A DNA stretch of 64,000 nucleotides from assembly GCA_037968755.1 (NCBI GenBank), contig JBBKWB010000005.1, positions 1 through 64,000 on the forward strand, given 5' to 3'. Source of the stretch: Woeseia sp037968755 (GTDB lineage: Bacteria; Pseudomonadota; Gammaproteobacteria; Steroidobacterales; Woeseiaceae). Under the pieces are notes generated by a model, which did no database searches, was not told the origin of the DNA, and saw only the letters and a program-made list of their open reading frames with translations. The position numbers were made by a program, and so were the translations under genes. Shown piece by piece: positions 8,827 to 17,769 of the stretch. Each line of letters starts with the position of its first letter. Position 1 is the stretch's first letter.

Positions 8827-10302
8827 CTAACGAACGGCCTGCGGCATTGCCAGAAAGCGCCTTAGCAACAACATCAGCATCACCTGCACAATAACCGCAA
8901 CCAGTGCCAGCCAGGGCAGGGGACTGTGCCCCGCAACGGTAAACGTGATTGCTGCGAGTATGCCGTTAACGACCGCATACGGCATTTGAGTACGAAAATG
9001 CTCCAACGGTGTTGTGCCCGCACCCGTGGCCGACAATATGGTTGTCTCTGAAACCGGTGAGGCGTGATCGCCAAACAAGCCACCCGACAGCACCGCACCG
9101 ATAACTACCGACATGTGTGCGTCGATACCGATTGCCGCCGGAATGGCCAACGGCATCATGATGATAATGGTGCCCCAGGAAGAGCCGGTCGCGAACGAGA
9201 TAACGGCAGCGAGCAGGAACACAACGAGTGGCAGAAAACCTGCCGCAATGCCCTCGCGCGCAAGTGCCGCAACGTATTCGCCAGTGCCAAGGACGAAGCT
9301 CAGGTCGCCGAGCGCCCAGGCCAGTACCAGGGTTGCCGCTATCGACATCATGCTGCTCATGCCGTCGATGTAATTGCCGATGGCCGTTGCAGCGGATTGC
9401 AAGCGACTGCCAAGCAACAGGGCAAACAATACCAGTGCCGCGAGAAAGTAAGCCGCTGACAATGCCGCACGAAAATCACTGCCCGCGACCTGTTCCCCCG
9501 GAAAGCCCAAGTGCACCAGTACAGAGAACAACACGGCGCCCAGGACCAAAAGCGGCAACCAGACGAGAATAGGTTTCGCAGCGCTTGGCACTATGGGATC
9601 CGTAGCTGTCGGTTCGCCGAGGTCAGACTGCGCTGTGCGCATGGGTCCGAAATCAAAATCGAGAACTGCCAACAACGGCGCGAGCGCTATTGCGAGCCAG
9701 GCATAGAACTGGAACGGTATTGCGGCGACGAACGCCGACCATTCGGATTCCGTTACACCATTCGCCTCGAACGCGTCGGCGATGATGCTCATGATGAACA
9801 CGCCCCAGCCGATGAACGGAATCAGAATCGCAACAGGCGAAGAGGTCGAGTCGAGAATAAATGCCAGTTTTTGCCGGGATACTTTCAAGCGGTCGGCGAG
9901 TGGCTGGAATACCGGACCGACGATCAGCGGGGTGCCCAAATCGGAAAAGAAAATCAGCACACCACCTGCCCAGGCAGCTAGTTGGGTACGCGTACGATTG
10001 ACTACCCAGCGCGCCGCACTACCGGCGAATGCAGGCCCGCCGCCCGAGCGCTCGATCAGCTTTACGAAACCGCCAATAAAGGCCAGCAACACCAATACGC
10101 TCGCATTGTAGGAATCAGCGACTTCGGGAACGAGGTGGTCCTGAACCAGCGATGGAATGAAATCGAGCACGCCGGTATTGCCAATCATCAGCACGCCGGT
10201 TGTTACGCCTGAGAACAACCCAACCAGCACATTGCGCGCCGACAGCGCGACGATCAGGGTGACTGCTACAGGAAAAAGTGAGGTGAAACCGGGCTCGCCC
10301 AT
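8827..10302 (-). CDS. Na+/H+ antiporter, NhaC superfamily
   Basis: The 491-residue polytopic protein carries the paired signatures of this group: DLGTPLIVGPVFQPLADR with DSTSSPVAILIPF in the first half and FATGSSWGTIIIMMPLAIP with LSGGLFGDHASPVSETT in the second. It has about 12-13 predicted membrane segments. It probably exchanges protons for sodium, but members of this subgroup also include amino-acid exchangers, so specificity is uncertain. It precedes the exported RidA gene on the same strand. A paralogue with the same motifs lies at 18857-20266. Confidence 0.9.
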   Translation of the reverse strand: MGEPGFTSLFPVAVTLIVALSARNVLVGLFSGVTTGVLMIGNTGVLDFIPSLVQDHLVPEVADSYNASVLVLLAFIGGFVKLIERSGGGPAFAGSAARWVVNRTRTQLAAWAGGVLIFFSDLGTPLIVGPVFQPLADRLKVSRQKLAFILDSTSSPVAILIPFIGWGVFIMSIIADAFEANGVTESEWSAFVAAIPFQFYAWLAIALAPLLAVLDFDFGPMRTAQSDLGEPTATDPIVPSAAKPILVWLPLLVLGAVLFSVLVHLGFPGEQVAGSDFRAALSAAYFLAALVLFALLLGSRLQSAATAIGNYIDGMSSMMSIAATLVLAWALGDLSFVLGTGEYVAALAREGIAAGFLPLVVFLLAAVISFATGSSWGTIIIMMPLAIPAAIGIDAHMSVVIGAVLSGGLFGDHASPVSETTILSATGAGTTPLEHFRTQMPYAVVNGILAAITFTVAGHSPLPWLALVAVIVQVMLMLLLRRFLAMPQAVR

Positions 10303-10314
10303 CGGGCGACTATA

Positions 10315-10503
10315 CTATGCGCCCCACCGTTGCGGCTGATGACTTTGCCATGCCGGGCTCACATCGAGCTTAGTGTGCGCCGTGCGGCAACGCGGCGAGC
10401 AAAAGCGTAACGCACTCCATTCGCGGTCAAGCTCGAACCGCCAGCTGAAAGGCAGACCGCAGAACTTGCAGGTTTTTCTTGCCTGATGGTTGTGTCCAGA
10501 CAT
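10315..10503 (-). CDS. DUF2256-family small zinc-ribbon protein
   Basis: The 62-residue protein has the DUF2256 signature: a CKFCG pair, an F-x-W-R-x-x-x-x-R-x-W segment, then FCSPRCR. The four Cys should bind zinc. Members are often found near photolyase or cryptochrome-like genes, but no such gene is visible here. I chose the ATG at 10503 because TGGAG precedes it and upstream sequence in frame does not resemble the family. Its stop lies 12 bp from the antiporter start, so the two probably share a transcript. Confidence 0.85.
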   Translation of the reverse strand: MSGHNHQARKTCKFCGLPFSWRFELDREWSALRFCSPRCRTAHTKLDVSPAWQSHQPQRWGA

Positions 10504-10808
10504 CGTTATTCTCCAGTCGGCATTCCTGCTCGGCAGCAATGCAGCGTCGCGCACCCACTACTGATTTTGCAGGGTGTTGGTGGCAGCCTCGGGACGGCTC
10601 AGTCACGACGGAGTAAAGATTCGATGGTCACTATGCAGCCAATACCAGCCGGGACGGTGCTTTGTGACAATCGTTAACAGCCGCGGCCGTAACGGTTTCC
10701 CGGCAAACCATTTTTCCACGCTGCCCCGCCGAATCTTCCTGTGTAGAATGCGGCGACCCACCGACCATTAACGGGCGTGCCTGTCACTAACGCCCTGCAG
10801 GAGACCTC
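10504..10808. other. 305-bp intergenic region upstream of ggt
   Basis: No gene is supported here. It holds a TTGT direct-repeat site at 10662-10681, a TGTGTAGAAT extended -10-like sequence ending near 10749, and a small GGGCGT/ACGCCC hairpin just before the ribosome-binding site (AGGAGA) of the downstream gene. Short reading frames in this stretch have no coding character. Confidence 0.5.
10662..10681 (+). promoter_or_regulatory. TTGT direct-repeat site A, upstream of ggt
   Basis: TTGTGACAAT is followed immediately by CGTTAACAGC, giving two 10-bp-phased half-sites about 130 bp before the gamma-glutamyltransferase start. The first unit is identical to the second unit of site F at 51400-51419. 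Direct repeats on one face of the helix are typical of OmpR-family regulators. Function is inferred. Confidence 0.4.
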
Positions 10809-12521
10809 ATGCACGTTTCGGGAATTCGCACCGTCCTGGCCACCGCCGCCAGCGTCTTGATTATTGCTCACGCCAGTCTGGTAAATGCGGCGGGGCGTGA
10901 ACCGGTCCGCGGTATGAACGGCGTAGTTGCCAGTTCGTCCGCCATTGCATCCGAAGTCGGCGTGCAGGTTTTACGCGACGGCGGCAACGCGATTGATGCA
11001 GCGATTGCTACCGCGTTCGCCATGGCAGTGACCTGGCCGACGGCAGGCAACATTGGCGGTGGCGGTTTCCTTATTTATTACGGCGCTGATGGTACGACCA
11101 CAAGCTTCGACTTCCGCGAAAAAGCACCGCTCGCCGCGAACGAGACGATGTATCTCGACGAGAACGGTGAAATCCAGGACAACATTAATCACGACAGTAT
11201 TCTCGCCGTTGGCGTACCGGGTACGGTCGCCGGCCTTGAACTGGCGCATCAGCGTCTGGGCTCAATGCGCTGGCGCGACCTGGTTGCGCCGGCCGTTAAG
11301 CTCGCGCGCGATGGCATCCCGATCAGCTGGCAATTGCACGATTCTTTTAAAGGTCGCAAGTCGCGCTGGGATCGTTACCCCAGTTCGGCCGCTGTGTTCC
11401 TGAAGAAGGACGGCTCGTTCTACGAGCCGGGCGACACGTGGAAACAACCGGATTTGGCCAAAACCCTGAAGCGCATTGAGCGCCAGGGCGCAAAGGGCTT
11501 TTACGCGGGGCGTACCGCACAGCTGATCGCCGACCATATGGCGAACAACGGCGGCCTGATTACCCTGGAGGATCTGGAAAAGTACACAGCCGTCGAACGC
11601 GAGCCGATTCGTGGCGACTACCGCGGCTACGAGATCGTCAGCATGCCGCCACCGAGTTCGGGCGGCGTCACGATGGTGGAAATGCTGAATATCCTCGAAG
11701 GCTTTGACCTCACGGCGATGGGGCATAACTCTGCGCAATACCTGCATGTCCTGACTGAGGCAATGCGTCGCGCCTACGCGGATCGTGCACAGTTTCTCGG
11801 CGATCCCGATTTTAACGAAGACATGCCACTCGAACGCTTAACCTCCAAGGAGCATGCAGCGAGTTTGCGCGAGAGCATTAGCCTGACGAGCGCCTCAGCA
11901 AGTGATCCGCAGCAGTTTGCACAAGCCTACGAGTCGAACGAAACAACGCATTTTTCGGTAGTCGACAAAGACGGCAACATGGTGTCGCTGACGTACACGC
12001 TCGAATGGGGTTACGGTTCACATATAGTCGTTGATGGTGCGGGCTTCCTGCTTAACAACGAGATGGGCGATTTCAATGCGCAGCCCGGCATGACGGACGC
12101 GCGCGGCCGCATTGGCACGCCGCCCAATCGGATTCGACCTGAAAAGCGCATGCTCTCAAGCATGACCCCGGCGATAGTCGCGAAAGACGGTGTGCCCATG
12201 TTTGCGACCGGCAGCCCCGGCGGCAAGACAATCATCAATACATCGATGCAGACCATCTTGAATATCATCGATCACGGTATGAACATCGCCGAAGCAATGG
12301 AAGCGGCACGTATTCATCACCAGTGGCTGCCGGACCTGACGGTCATCGAAGGCAGCGGCATCTCTCCTGATACACGCAAGTTGTACGAGTCCTATGGCCA
12401 CACGATTCGCGAAGTTAATCGTATTGGTAGTGCAATGGGTGTATCGCGGGATCCCGAAACCGGCATTCTGTACGGTGGAGCAGACAGCCGTGCCGCAGAT
12501 GGTGGCGCGGCCGCTTACTGA
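10809..12521 (+). CDS. ggt: Gamma-glutamyltransferase, periplasmic
   Basis: The 570-residue precursor has a signal peptide (cleavage near VNAAG, residue 27) and the complete gamma-glutamyltranspeptidase fold. The autoprocessing site precedes the nucleophilic Thr in NETTHFSVVDKDGNMVSLT, which becomes the N-terminus of the small subunit. Substrate-binding landmarks are the GNIGGGGFLIYY, PPPSSGGVTMVEMLNIL and FATGSPGGKTIINT segments. It hydrolyses or transfers the gamma-glutamyl group of glutathione and related peptides in the periplasm. Start is supported by AGGAGACCTC. A strong terminator follows at 12546, so it is monocistronic. Confidence 0.95.
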   Translation: MHVSGIRTVLATAASVLIIAHASLVNAAGREPVRGMNGVVASSSAIASEVGVQVLRDGGNAIDAAIATAFAMAVTWPTAGNIGGGGFLIYYGADGTTTSFDFREKAPLAANETMYLDENGEIQDNINHDSILAVGVPGTVAGLELAHQRLGSMRWRDLVAPAVKLARDGIPISWQLHDSFKGRKSRWDRYPSSAAVFLKKDGSFYEPGDTWKQPDLAKTLKRIERQGAKGFYAGRTAQLIADHMANNGGLITLEDLEKYTAVEREPIRGDYRGYEIVSMPPPSSGGVTMVEMLNILEGFDLTAMGHNSAQYLHVLTEAMRRAYADRAQFLGDPDFNEDMPLERLTSKEHAASLRESISLTSASASDPQQFAQAYESNETTHFSVVDKDGNMVSLTYTLEWGYGSHIVVDGAGFLLNNEMGDFNAQPGMTDARGRIGTPPNRIRPEKRMLSSMTPAIVAKDGVPMFATGSPGGKTIINTSMQTILNIIDHGMNIAEAMEAARIHHQWLPDLTVIEGSGISPDTRKLYESYGHTIREVNRIGSAMGVSRDPETGILYGGADSRAADGGAAAY

Positions 12522-12545
12522 GTAATCAGGCCTGCCAGAACATAA

Positions 12546-12577
12546 GGGCGGTCAGTCAAGCTGGCCGCCCTTTTTTT
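12546..12577 (+). terminator. Rho-independent terminator after ggt
   Basis: A 10-bp stem (12546-12555 with 12561-12570, including one G-T pair) closes a TCAAG loop and is followed by seven T residues. It lies 25 bp after the ggt stop, before the convergent M28 peptidase gene. Confidence 0.92.
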
Positions 12578-12614
12578 ATCAAACGATTCTTGCGAGTAAT
12601 TCTGGCGAGCATTT

Positions 12615-14252
12615 CTAACGCGCGAATTTGTCGCCAAAGAAATCGTTCTTGTTCCAGCTTGGCCGTTTGTCTTCTTCAGCTACGATCAAACCGAGCATCA
12701 GCGCGGTACGCGCATATCGTTCAGCACCTTCTGCATTCCACGGCAAATCCAGGTCATCGCTGGCCTGATGATAGTGATTTTTCAAGAAGTCACTCAACAT
12801 GGCGTCGCCATCAATCGCCGGATCCGAGGACTGGCTGCCGGCTTTGAAAGCCAGCGCCGGAATACCTTCCTGCACGAATGAAAACTGGTCCGAACGTACG
12901 AACCGCACTTCCTGCGGCATCGGGTCCGGAGTCAGTCCCATTCCCATCGCATCCGTCGCTGCCTTGACTGCCGCATGCAAGCTTGAATGTTCAGCGCCGA
13001 ATGCCTGGATATCCGCAACGGGGAATCCGAGGTAAGGCATATCAATATTGATGTTCGCAACTAGCTGCTCGACCGGCACCGGCGGATTCTTCGCGAAGAA
13101 ACTGGAACCCTGCAGCCCCTTTTCCTCTGCGGTCACCGCTGCAAATATGACCGACCGCCGGGGTCGCTCGGGCATCGAAGCCATCGCTGCGGCGATCTGC
13201 AACATCGTACCGATGCCTGCCGCATTGTCGTATGCGCCGTTGTGAATTTCATCGCCATCGTCTGAAGGCCGGATACCAATGTGATCAAGATGCGCTGAGT
13301 AAACTATGTACTCATCTTTCAGGACCGGATCGCTGCCGCGCAACACAGCGACAACGTTTGCGGACGGAACGATCCGCTGGGTAGACGTGCGCTCAAGGTG
13401 CGCACTGACACCGAGGTCGAAGCTGCCTGTCTCGCCTTCTGCATGTCGCGCAAAGATCGCGTCAAGATCACGCCCAGCGACCGCGAACAACTTCTCCGCC
13501 CCGAATTCGGACAGCGTTGCGTCGCCCGCAAGCTCCGGGTAGCCGCGATACGGCCGACCATCCGCATCCAGCCAACGCATGCCCGGTGAGCCGATACCGG
13601 GCAAGTAGCGTGCCCACGGCCGACGCGCCTGGTCCACCGGAGTGCGTATGGAAATGATGCCGACAGCGCCCAGCTCTGCAGCCAGCGCCTGCTTGCCGCG
13701 ACTCGACGAGTAAAACGCACGCTGGTCCGTTGCGAACTGCGGCGGTGCACCTGAAAGCATAACGAGGATCTTGCCGCTGACGTCCACGCCGGCGTAGTCA
13801 TCATGTGCGTATTCGGGGGCGACGATACCGTGCCCGACAAATACCAAAGGTGCGTCAGTACTTTCACGTGCTTCGCCGTAGCCACCGCTGCGAATGAAAT
13901 CATCACGGAATTTGAGCTCAAGAATTTCGCCACTCTTGACGAACGACAATCTGGCAGACTCCGGCAAAAGCCGGGTTTCCGCGAATTCGATCTCCTGGAA
14001 GAAATCGCCGTCGTCTCCCAGTCCTTCGAGGCCGTATTCTCGAAACTGGGCGGCAACGTAGTCCGCTGCTACCTGGTAGCCTGCTGTACCGGCCTCGCGA
14101 CCCTGCATATTGTCGGCGGCAAGGGCTTCCATATGGGCGCGTACGCCTGTCCCGGTTACTTTTTCGATGGCAGCGTCTTGCTGGTCTTGCTGTGCTCCGC
14201 CACAGGCGCTCAACAGCAGTGCCGGCACCAGCACGGTCAAATAGTTTTTCAC
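12615..14252 (-). CDS. M28-family zinc peptidase, lipoprotein with PA domain
   Basis: Starting at a GTG at 14252, preceded by CGGAGA, the 545-residue product opens with a lipoprotein signal ending LLLSACGG. The catalytic domain is interrupted by a protease-associated insert (about 120-260). Zinc motifs are complete: YSAHLDHIG, GAYDNAAG, AVTAEEKGLQG, NIDMPYLG and a distal HYHQASDD His. It is expected to release N-terminal amino acids from peptides in the periplasm. An upstream in-frame extension exists but lacks coding character and would destroy the lipoprotein signal. It is convergent with ggt, which also handles exported peptides. Confidence 0.92.
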   Translation of the reverse strand: MKNYLTVLVPALLLSACGGAQQDQQDAAIEKVTGTGVRAHMEALAADNMQGREAGTAGYQVAADYVAAQFREYGLEGLGDDGDFFQEIEFAETRLLPESARLSFVKSGEILELKFRDDFIRSGGYGEARESTDAPLVFVGHGIVAPEYAHDDYAGVDVSGKILVMLSGAPPQFATDQRAFYSSSRGKQALAAELGAVGIISIRTPVDQARRPWARYLPGIGSPGMRWLDADGRPYRGYPELAGDATLSEFGAEKLFAVAGRDLDAIFARHAEGETGSFDLGVSAHLERTSTQRIVPSANVVAVLRGSDPVLKDEYIVYSAHLDHIGIRPSDDGDEIHNGAYDNAAGIGTMLQIAAAMASMPERPRRSVIFAAVTAEEKGLQGSSFFAKNPPVPVEQLVANINIDMPYLGFPVADIQAFGAEHSSLHAAVKAATDAMGMGLTPDPMPQEVRFVRSDQFSFVQEGIPALAFKAGSQSSDPAIDGDAMLSDFLKNHYHQASDDLDLPWNAEGAERYARTALMLGLIVAEEDKRPSWNKNDFFGDKFAR

Positions 14253-14381
14253 TCGAATCTCCGGTCGGTGTTGGTTTGCGGCAGCCGGCCGCAGTTCGCA
14301 GGTCCAGCGGCTCGCGATCAAGCTTACCGATATTGTCTGCGCTTAGGAAAAAAACGGATCGCCAGCAGCGGAATACTCGCG

Positions 14382-15254
14382 CTAATCTTTGTCCGCAGCA
14401 GGCGGCAGCGCCTGCAGGTAGCTCGCAATCGCCAGGCGGTCTTCACGAGTCAGCTTGCTGGTGTTGTCTTCAATGACCGCAACCATGGAACCGCCGGCGA
14501 AGTCGCCATCGGGCAGCATCCCAATATCAAGAAAATACTCGATATCACTTTTTGACCAGCGGCCGATTCCGGCATCCTTGTGCGGCGTAATGTTTGGCAC
14601 GTGTTCGTCATCGGGCCCTTCGGGATTGCCAGCCAGCTCCCTGTTCACGATTAACGCGCCGAGCGATTTGCGCGGCGTATGACATTCGCCGCAATGGCCT
14701 AGGTGGCGAACAAGGTATGCGCCACGATTCCATTCGTCACTTTGTTCCGGGTCCGGCTGGAATCGATGGGCCTCAAAGTAGCGGCTGCGCCAAATTTTGG
14801 CGGCGAACCGCGACATGTAAGCCGGCAGATCGTGCTCTTTGTTTACCGCGCTGACTGGCGGCAGGCTGAACAAGTACGCCTTGATAGCCAGCGCGTCCTG
14901 CCGGGTTATGCCGGTATAGGCGGTGTACGGAAAAGCAGGAAAGTACGAACTGCCGCTCGGGCTCAAACCCTCATGCATGGCGCGCTCGAAGTCCTCGTCC
15001 GACCAGTTGCCGATGCCTGTTTTTTTATCGGGCGTAATATTCGGCGAATAGAACGTGCCGAAAGGTGACACCAGTTCGCGGCCACCGGCTAACGGCGCCG
15101 CGCCGTCCCTGTCTTCCGTATGGCAAGTAACACAGCCACCGGCATTGACGAGGTACTGGCCGCGCGACTGTTGCTCAGTCGGCGCGGCACAGGTCAATGC
15201 TGGCAAAAGTATGAGGGCCAGCCATCCGGCAGGAATACCGGGTCGGGACAACAC
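14382..15254 (-). CDS. Di-heme c-type cytochrome (alcohol-dehydrogenase cytochrome subunit-like)
   Basis: The 290-residue periplasmic protein has a signal peptide (residues 1-23) and two c-heme sites: C41-V-T-C-H45 and C188-G-E-C-H192. The segments after each heme (GGRELVSPFGTFYSPNITPD and its second-half equivalent) are typical of cytochromes that accept electrons from periplasmic dehydrogenases. It begins with GTG at 15254, or TTG at 15251, without a clear ribosome-binding site, 12 bp after the cytochrome c' gene, so the two are likely co-transcribed. No partner dehydrogenase is adjacent; the PQQ enzyme at 7077 is a distant candidate only. Confidence 0.9.
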   Translation of the reverse strand: MLSRPGIPAGWLALILLPALTCAAPTEQQSRGQYLVNAGGCVTCHTEDRDGAAPLAGGRELVSPFGTFYSPNITPDKKTGIGNWSDEDFERAMHEGLSPSGSSYFPAFPYTAYTGITRQDALAIKAYLFSLPPVSAVNKEHDLPAYMSRFAAKIWRSRYFEAHRFQPDPEQSDEWNRGAYLVRHLGHCGECHTPRKSLGALIVNRELAGNPEGPDDEHVPNITPHKDAGIGRWSKSDIEYFLDIGMLPDGDFAGGSMVAVIEDNTSKLTREDRLAIASYLQALPPAADKD

Positions 15255-15266
15255 TAACGCGGCTGC

Positions 15267-15725
15267 TTAATGCGCTACGCGAAAGTCGTCGTGGCATCCG
15301 CTGCAGGACATTCCTACATTGCGAAATGCGGCGCCCGCTGCTGCCCGGTCGCCGCCCGCTGCGACAACTTTGACAAACTCGGTAGTTGCCATCTCGGAGT
15401 TTTCCAGCGCCGCGGCAAACTTCTCTGGCTGCTCCCAGATGGCAGGTAACGCTTCAGATTCGCCGACGGCGGAGCCTTCCTGAAATACCCGGTGTAATTC
15501 GGCGACACCGTTCTTCAAGCCCTCTGCATGCGCCAGCAAGTGGCCGTCGTCTTCAACGAGGCCGCGAACGATCATGGAGGCTGCACCGATGTGCCCTTTC
15601 AATGTCGTCATGATGGAAACACGGTACTTTTGCGCGTCTTCGGCCGATGGTTCGGCGAAGGCCACCAGCGATACGGCACAAGCGGCGACGCTGGCGGTTA
15701 CTGCGGTCAGGAATTTGCGATGCAT
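15267..15725 (-). CDS. Cytochrome c'-family protein
   Basis: The 152-residue precursor has a signal peptide (cleavage near AFA, residue 24) followed by a four-helix domain with a single C-terminal heme site, C141-S-G-C-H145, as in cytochrome c'. The ATG at 15725 is preceded by GGAGCG; the longer upstream frame is not credible. Family members bind NO or CO at a pentacoordinate heme or act as small electron carriers. It leads the two-gene cytochrome transcript. Confidence 0.9.
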   Translation of the reverse strand: MHRKFLTAVTASVAACAVSLVAFAEPSAEDAQKYRVSIMTTLKGHIGAASMIVRGLVEDDGHLLAHAEGLKNGVAELHRVFQEGSAVGESEALPAIWEQPEKFAAALENSEMATTEFVKVVAAGGDRAAAGAAFRNVGMSCSGCHDDFRVAH

Positions 15726-15922
15726 TCTGGCGCTCCATTCATAGTTCGACAATAGTTCTATTGAGTTGTTGCTGCCGCGCTGTGACACATGGGGCAGCAG
15801 CTCAAGAATACCCTGTCTCGCGTCGACTTTTCGACGGTTCCACGTGATACCGGTATCGTATGGAACTATTCCGGCCAACACACTGCCGAACGCTCTGACC
15901 TTAAGTTTCCGGAGATCAAGCT

Positions 15923-17218
15923 ATGCCAGCGACTAACTATGGCCGCATGCGCCTGCACCTCTTGTGGATTCCCTGCCTGTGCATCCTGTCTGCCGCAGCC
16001 GTAGCCCAGGAAGGCGTAGCCGCATCACAACAGCATTTGCGCGATGCCAATCAAGCACGCAAGGCCGGCGACTTCGAGAGTTTTACGCGCTCGCTCGAAA
16101 TTGCGCTTCAGTTGAATCCCGACAGCTTGTACACACGCTATAACCTGGCGCGCGGCTACGCGCATACCGGCCAGGTCGACCGGGCGCTGGCTATGCTGGA
16201 ATGGTTAACGAGTGCGCGAATTGATTTCGACATGGCGGACGATCCCGCGTTTGCGGCAATCGCTGACAATCCGCGCTTCAAGCAATTGGTCGCGCAGCTT
16301 GCCGTTAATACCCAGCCAATGATTATCAGCAAGGCTCATCTCTCCATACCGCGGCTCGACCTGTTCCCCGAAGGAATAGCCTGGGATGGCGCCGGTCAGC
16401 GTCTGTTTATCGGCAGCATGCGCAATGGCGATGTTTACTTGCTGGAGAATGGCGGCGGCTACAGCAAATTTGCGAGCGTGAGCCAGACGGTACCGCTTGC
16501 CGCTATCGGTATGACCGTTGATACGGATCGCCGGTTGTTGTGGGTAATCGGCGCAGGTTCATCGCTGGTAGAAGGTTTCAACGCCGAAGAGCCCGTTGTG
16601 AGCGGCGTGTTCGGCTTCGACCTTGCCAGCGGAGAATTGCGGCATGCGCATACCCGCAACGATGTCGGCTTCGGCTATAACGATGTCACGCTCGCGCCGA
16701 ATGGCGATCTGTACCTGAGCGGTTCCGAGCTCGGTTTCCTGCCGCGCGACGGTGATGCCATTCAGACGCTTGCAACCAGCGCCCCTGTATTCGGCAGTAA
16801 CGGCATCGTCGTAACAGCGGACGGCAAGAACCTGATTACGTCATCCTATCCCGCTGGCGTCGCGGTCATTCGACTTGCAGATGGGCACACGAATTTCCTG
16901 CGCGCGCCCGAGCACGTTGCGCTGTATGGAATTGATGGCATGTATTTGTACAACGGCGACCTGATTGCCGTGCAGTACGGCGCCCCACCGTGGCGGTTGA
17001 TGCGCTTTCAACTAAATGACGAGCTCAGCGCCATTACTCACGCCAAGGTGCTGGAGATTGCCAACAGCCGATTGTGGGCAACCACCGGCGCTATTGTTGG
17101 CAACGAGATCTACCTCGTCGGCCAGGGTCCCGTCCCGGAGAGTCCGCCAGAACATATTCCTGCGAACCTGCACGAATTGCTCGGTGAAACCGTTGTGGTG
17201 ACAGCAACGCTGGACTGA
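15923..17218 (+). CDS. Exported TPR/beta-propeller protein, SMP-30/NHL-like
   Basis: The 431-residue protein has a signal peptide (about residues 1-28, ending VAQEG), two TPR-like helices (about 35-125, with the NPDSLYTRYNLARGYAHTGQ repeat), then a propeller region with repeated short segments such as LFPEGIAWDGAGQRLFIGSM, NDVTLAPNGDLYLSGSELG and GSNGIVVTADGKNLITSS. The propeller resembles SMP-30/gluconolactonase or NHL folds. The catalytic activity is unknown. GGAG lies 8 bp before the ATG. It diverges from the cytochrome genes. Confidence 0.75.
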   Translation: MPATNYGRMRLHLLWIPCLCILSAAAVAQEGVAASQQHLRDANQARKAGDFESFTRSLEIALQLNPDSLYTRYNLARGYAHTGQVDRALAMLEWLTSARIDFDMADDPAFAAIADNPRFKQLVAQLAVNTQPMIISKAHLSIPRLDLFPEGIAWDGAGQRLFIGSMRNGDVYLLENGGGYSKFASVSQTVPLAAIGMTVDTDRRLLWVIGAGSSLVEGFNAEEPVVSGVFGFDLASGELRHAHTRNDVGFGYNDVTLAPNGDLYLSGSELGFLPRDGDAIQTLATSAPVFGSNGIVVTADGKNLITSSYPAGVAVIRLADGHTNFLRAPEHVALYGIDGMYLYNGDLIAVQYGAPPWRLMRFQLNDELSAITHAKVLEIANSRLWATTGAIVGNEIYLVGQGPVPESPPEHIPANLHELLGETVVVTATLD

Positions 17219-17256
17219 CTTACTCTGTTCGCCTGTTTGTGCAATGTGCGTAGGTC

Positions 17257-17769
17257 ATGGGCGAAACCGATATCATCATTCGCAAGGCGAATCCCGAAGA
17301 CGCGAAAATTATTGCGACGCTAGTCCGCCGACTCGCCCGCGCGACCGGTGAAGAGCACAAAGTAAGCAGCACGACGGACAATTTCCTGCGCTTCGGCTTC
17401 GGCGCGCAACCGGCATTTCATACCTTGATCGCAGAACAAGGTGCGGCCGCTGTGGGTCTGTCGCTGTGGTTCTATGACTTTTCAACCTGGCGCGGCAGTT
17501 TGGGTGTGTACCTGCAAGACCTGTATGTTGACCGTGCGCTGCGGGGTACGGGGCTTGGGCGGCGTCTACTTGCAGCAACAGCCCGATTGGGTGTTGCTGA
17601 CGGTGCCACGCATTTGCGCCTGTCCGTCGCGACGGACAATGCGGCCGCCCGCCAGTTTTACCACCACCTCGGTTTCACGCTGCGTGACGACGAACGCACG
17701 TACCAGGTTTCCGACGATGCATTCAACGGTCTCGTAGCAAGCTCGGGCAACCAGGAAGGCCAGCAATGA
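17257..17769 (+). CDS. GNAT N-acetyltransferase, diamine (SSAT-like)
   Basis: The 170-residue protein is a single GNAT domain. The acetyl-CoA loop is visible as the R-G-T-G-L-G-R-R-L-L segment (around residues 94-104), preceded by YLQDLYVD, and with NAAARQFYHHLGF near the end. The block GLSLWFYDFSTWRGSLGVYLQDLYV is very like spermidine/spermine N1-acetyltransferases, so a polyamine or other diamine is the likely acceptor. Its stop overlaps the start of an acetylpolyamine-amidohydrolase-like gene (ATGA), so acetylation and deacetylation enzymes are translationally coupled. The exact substrate is inferred. Confidence 0.87.
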   Translation: MGETDIIIRKANPEDAKIIATLVRRLARATGEEHKVSSTTDNFLRFGFGAQPAFHTLIAEQGAAAVGLSLWFYDFSTWRGSLGVYLQDLYVDRALRGTGLGRRLLAATARLGVADGATHLRLSVATDNAAARQFYHHLGFTLRDDERTYQVSDDAFNGLVASSGNQEGQQ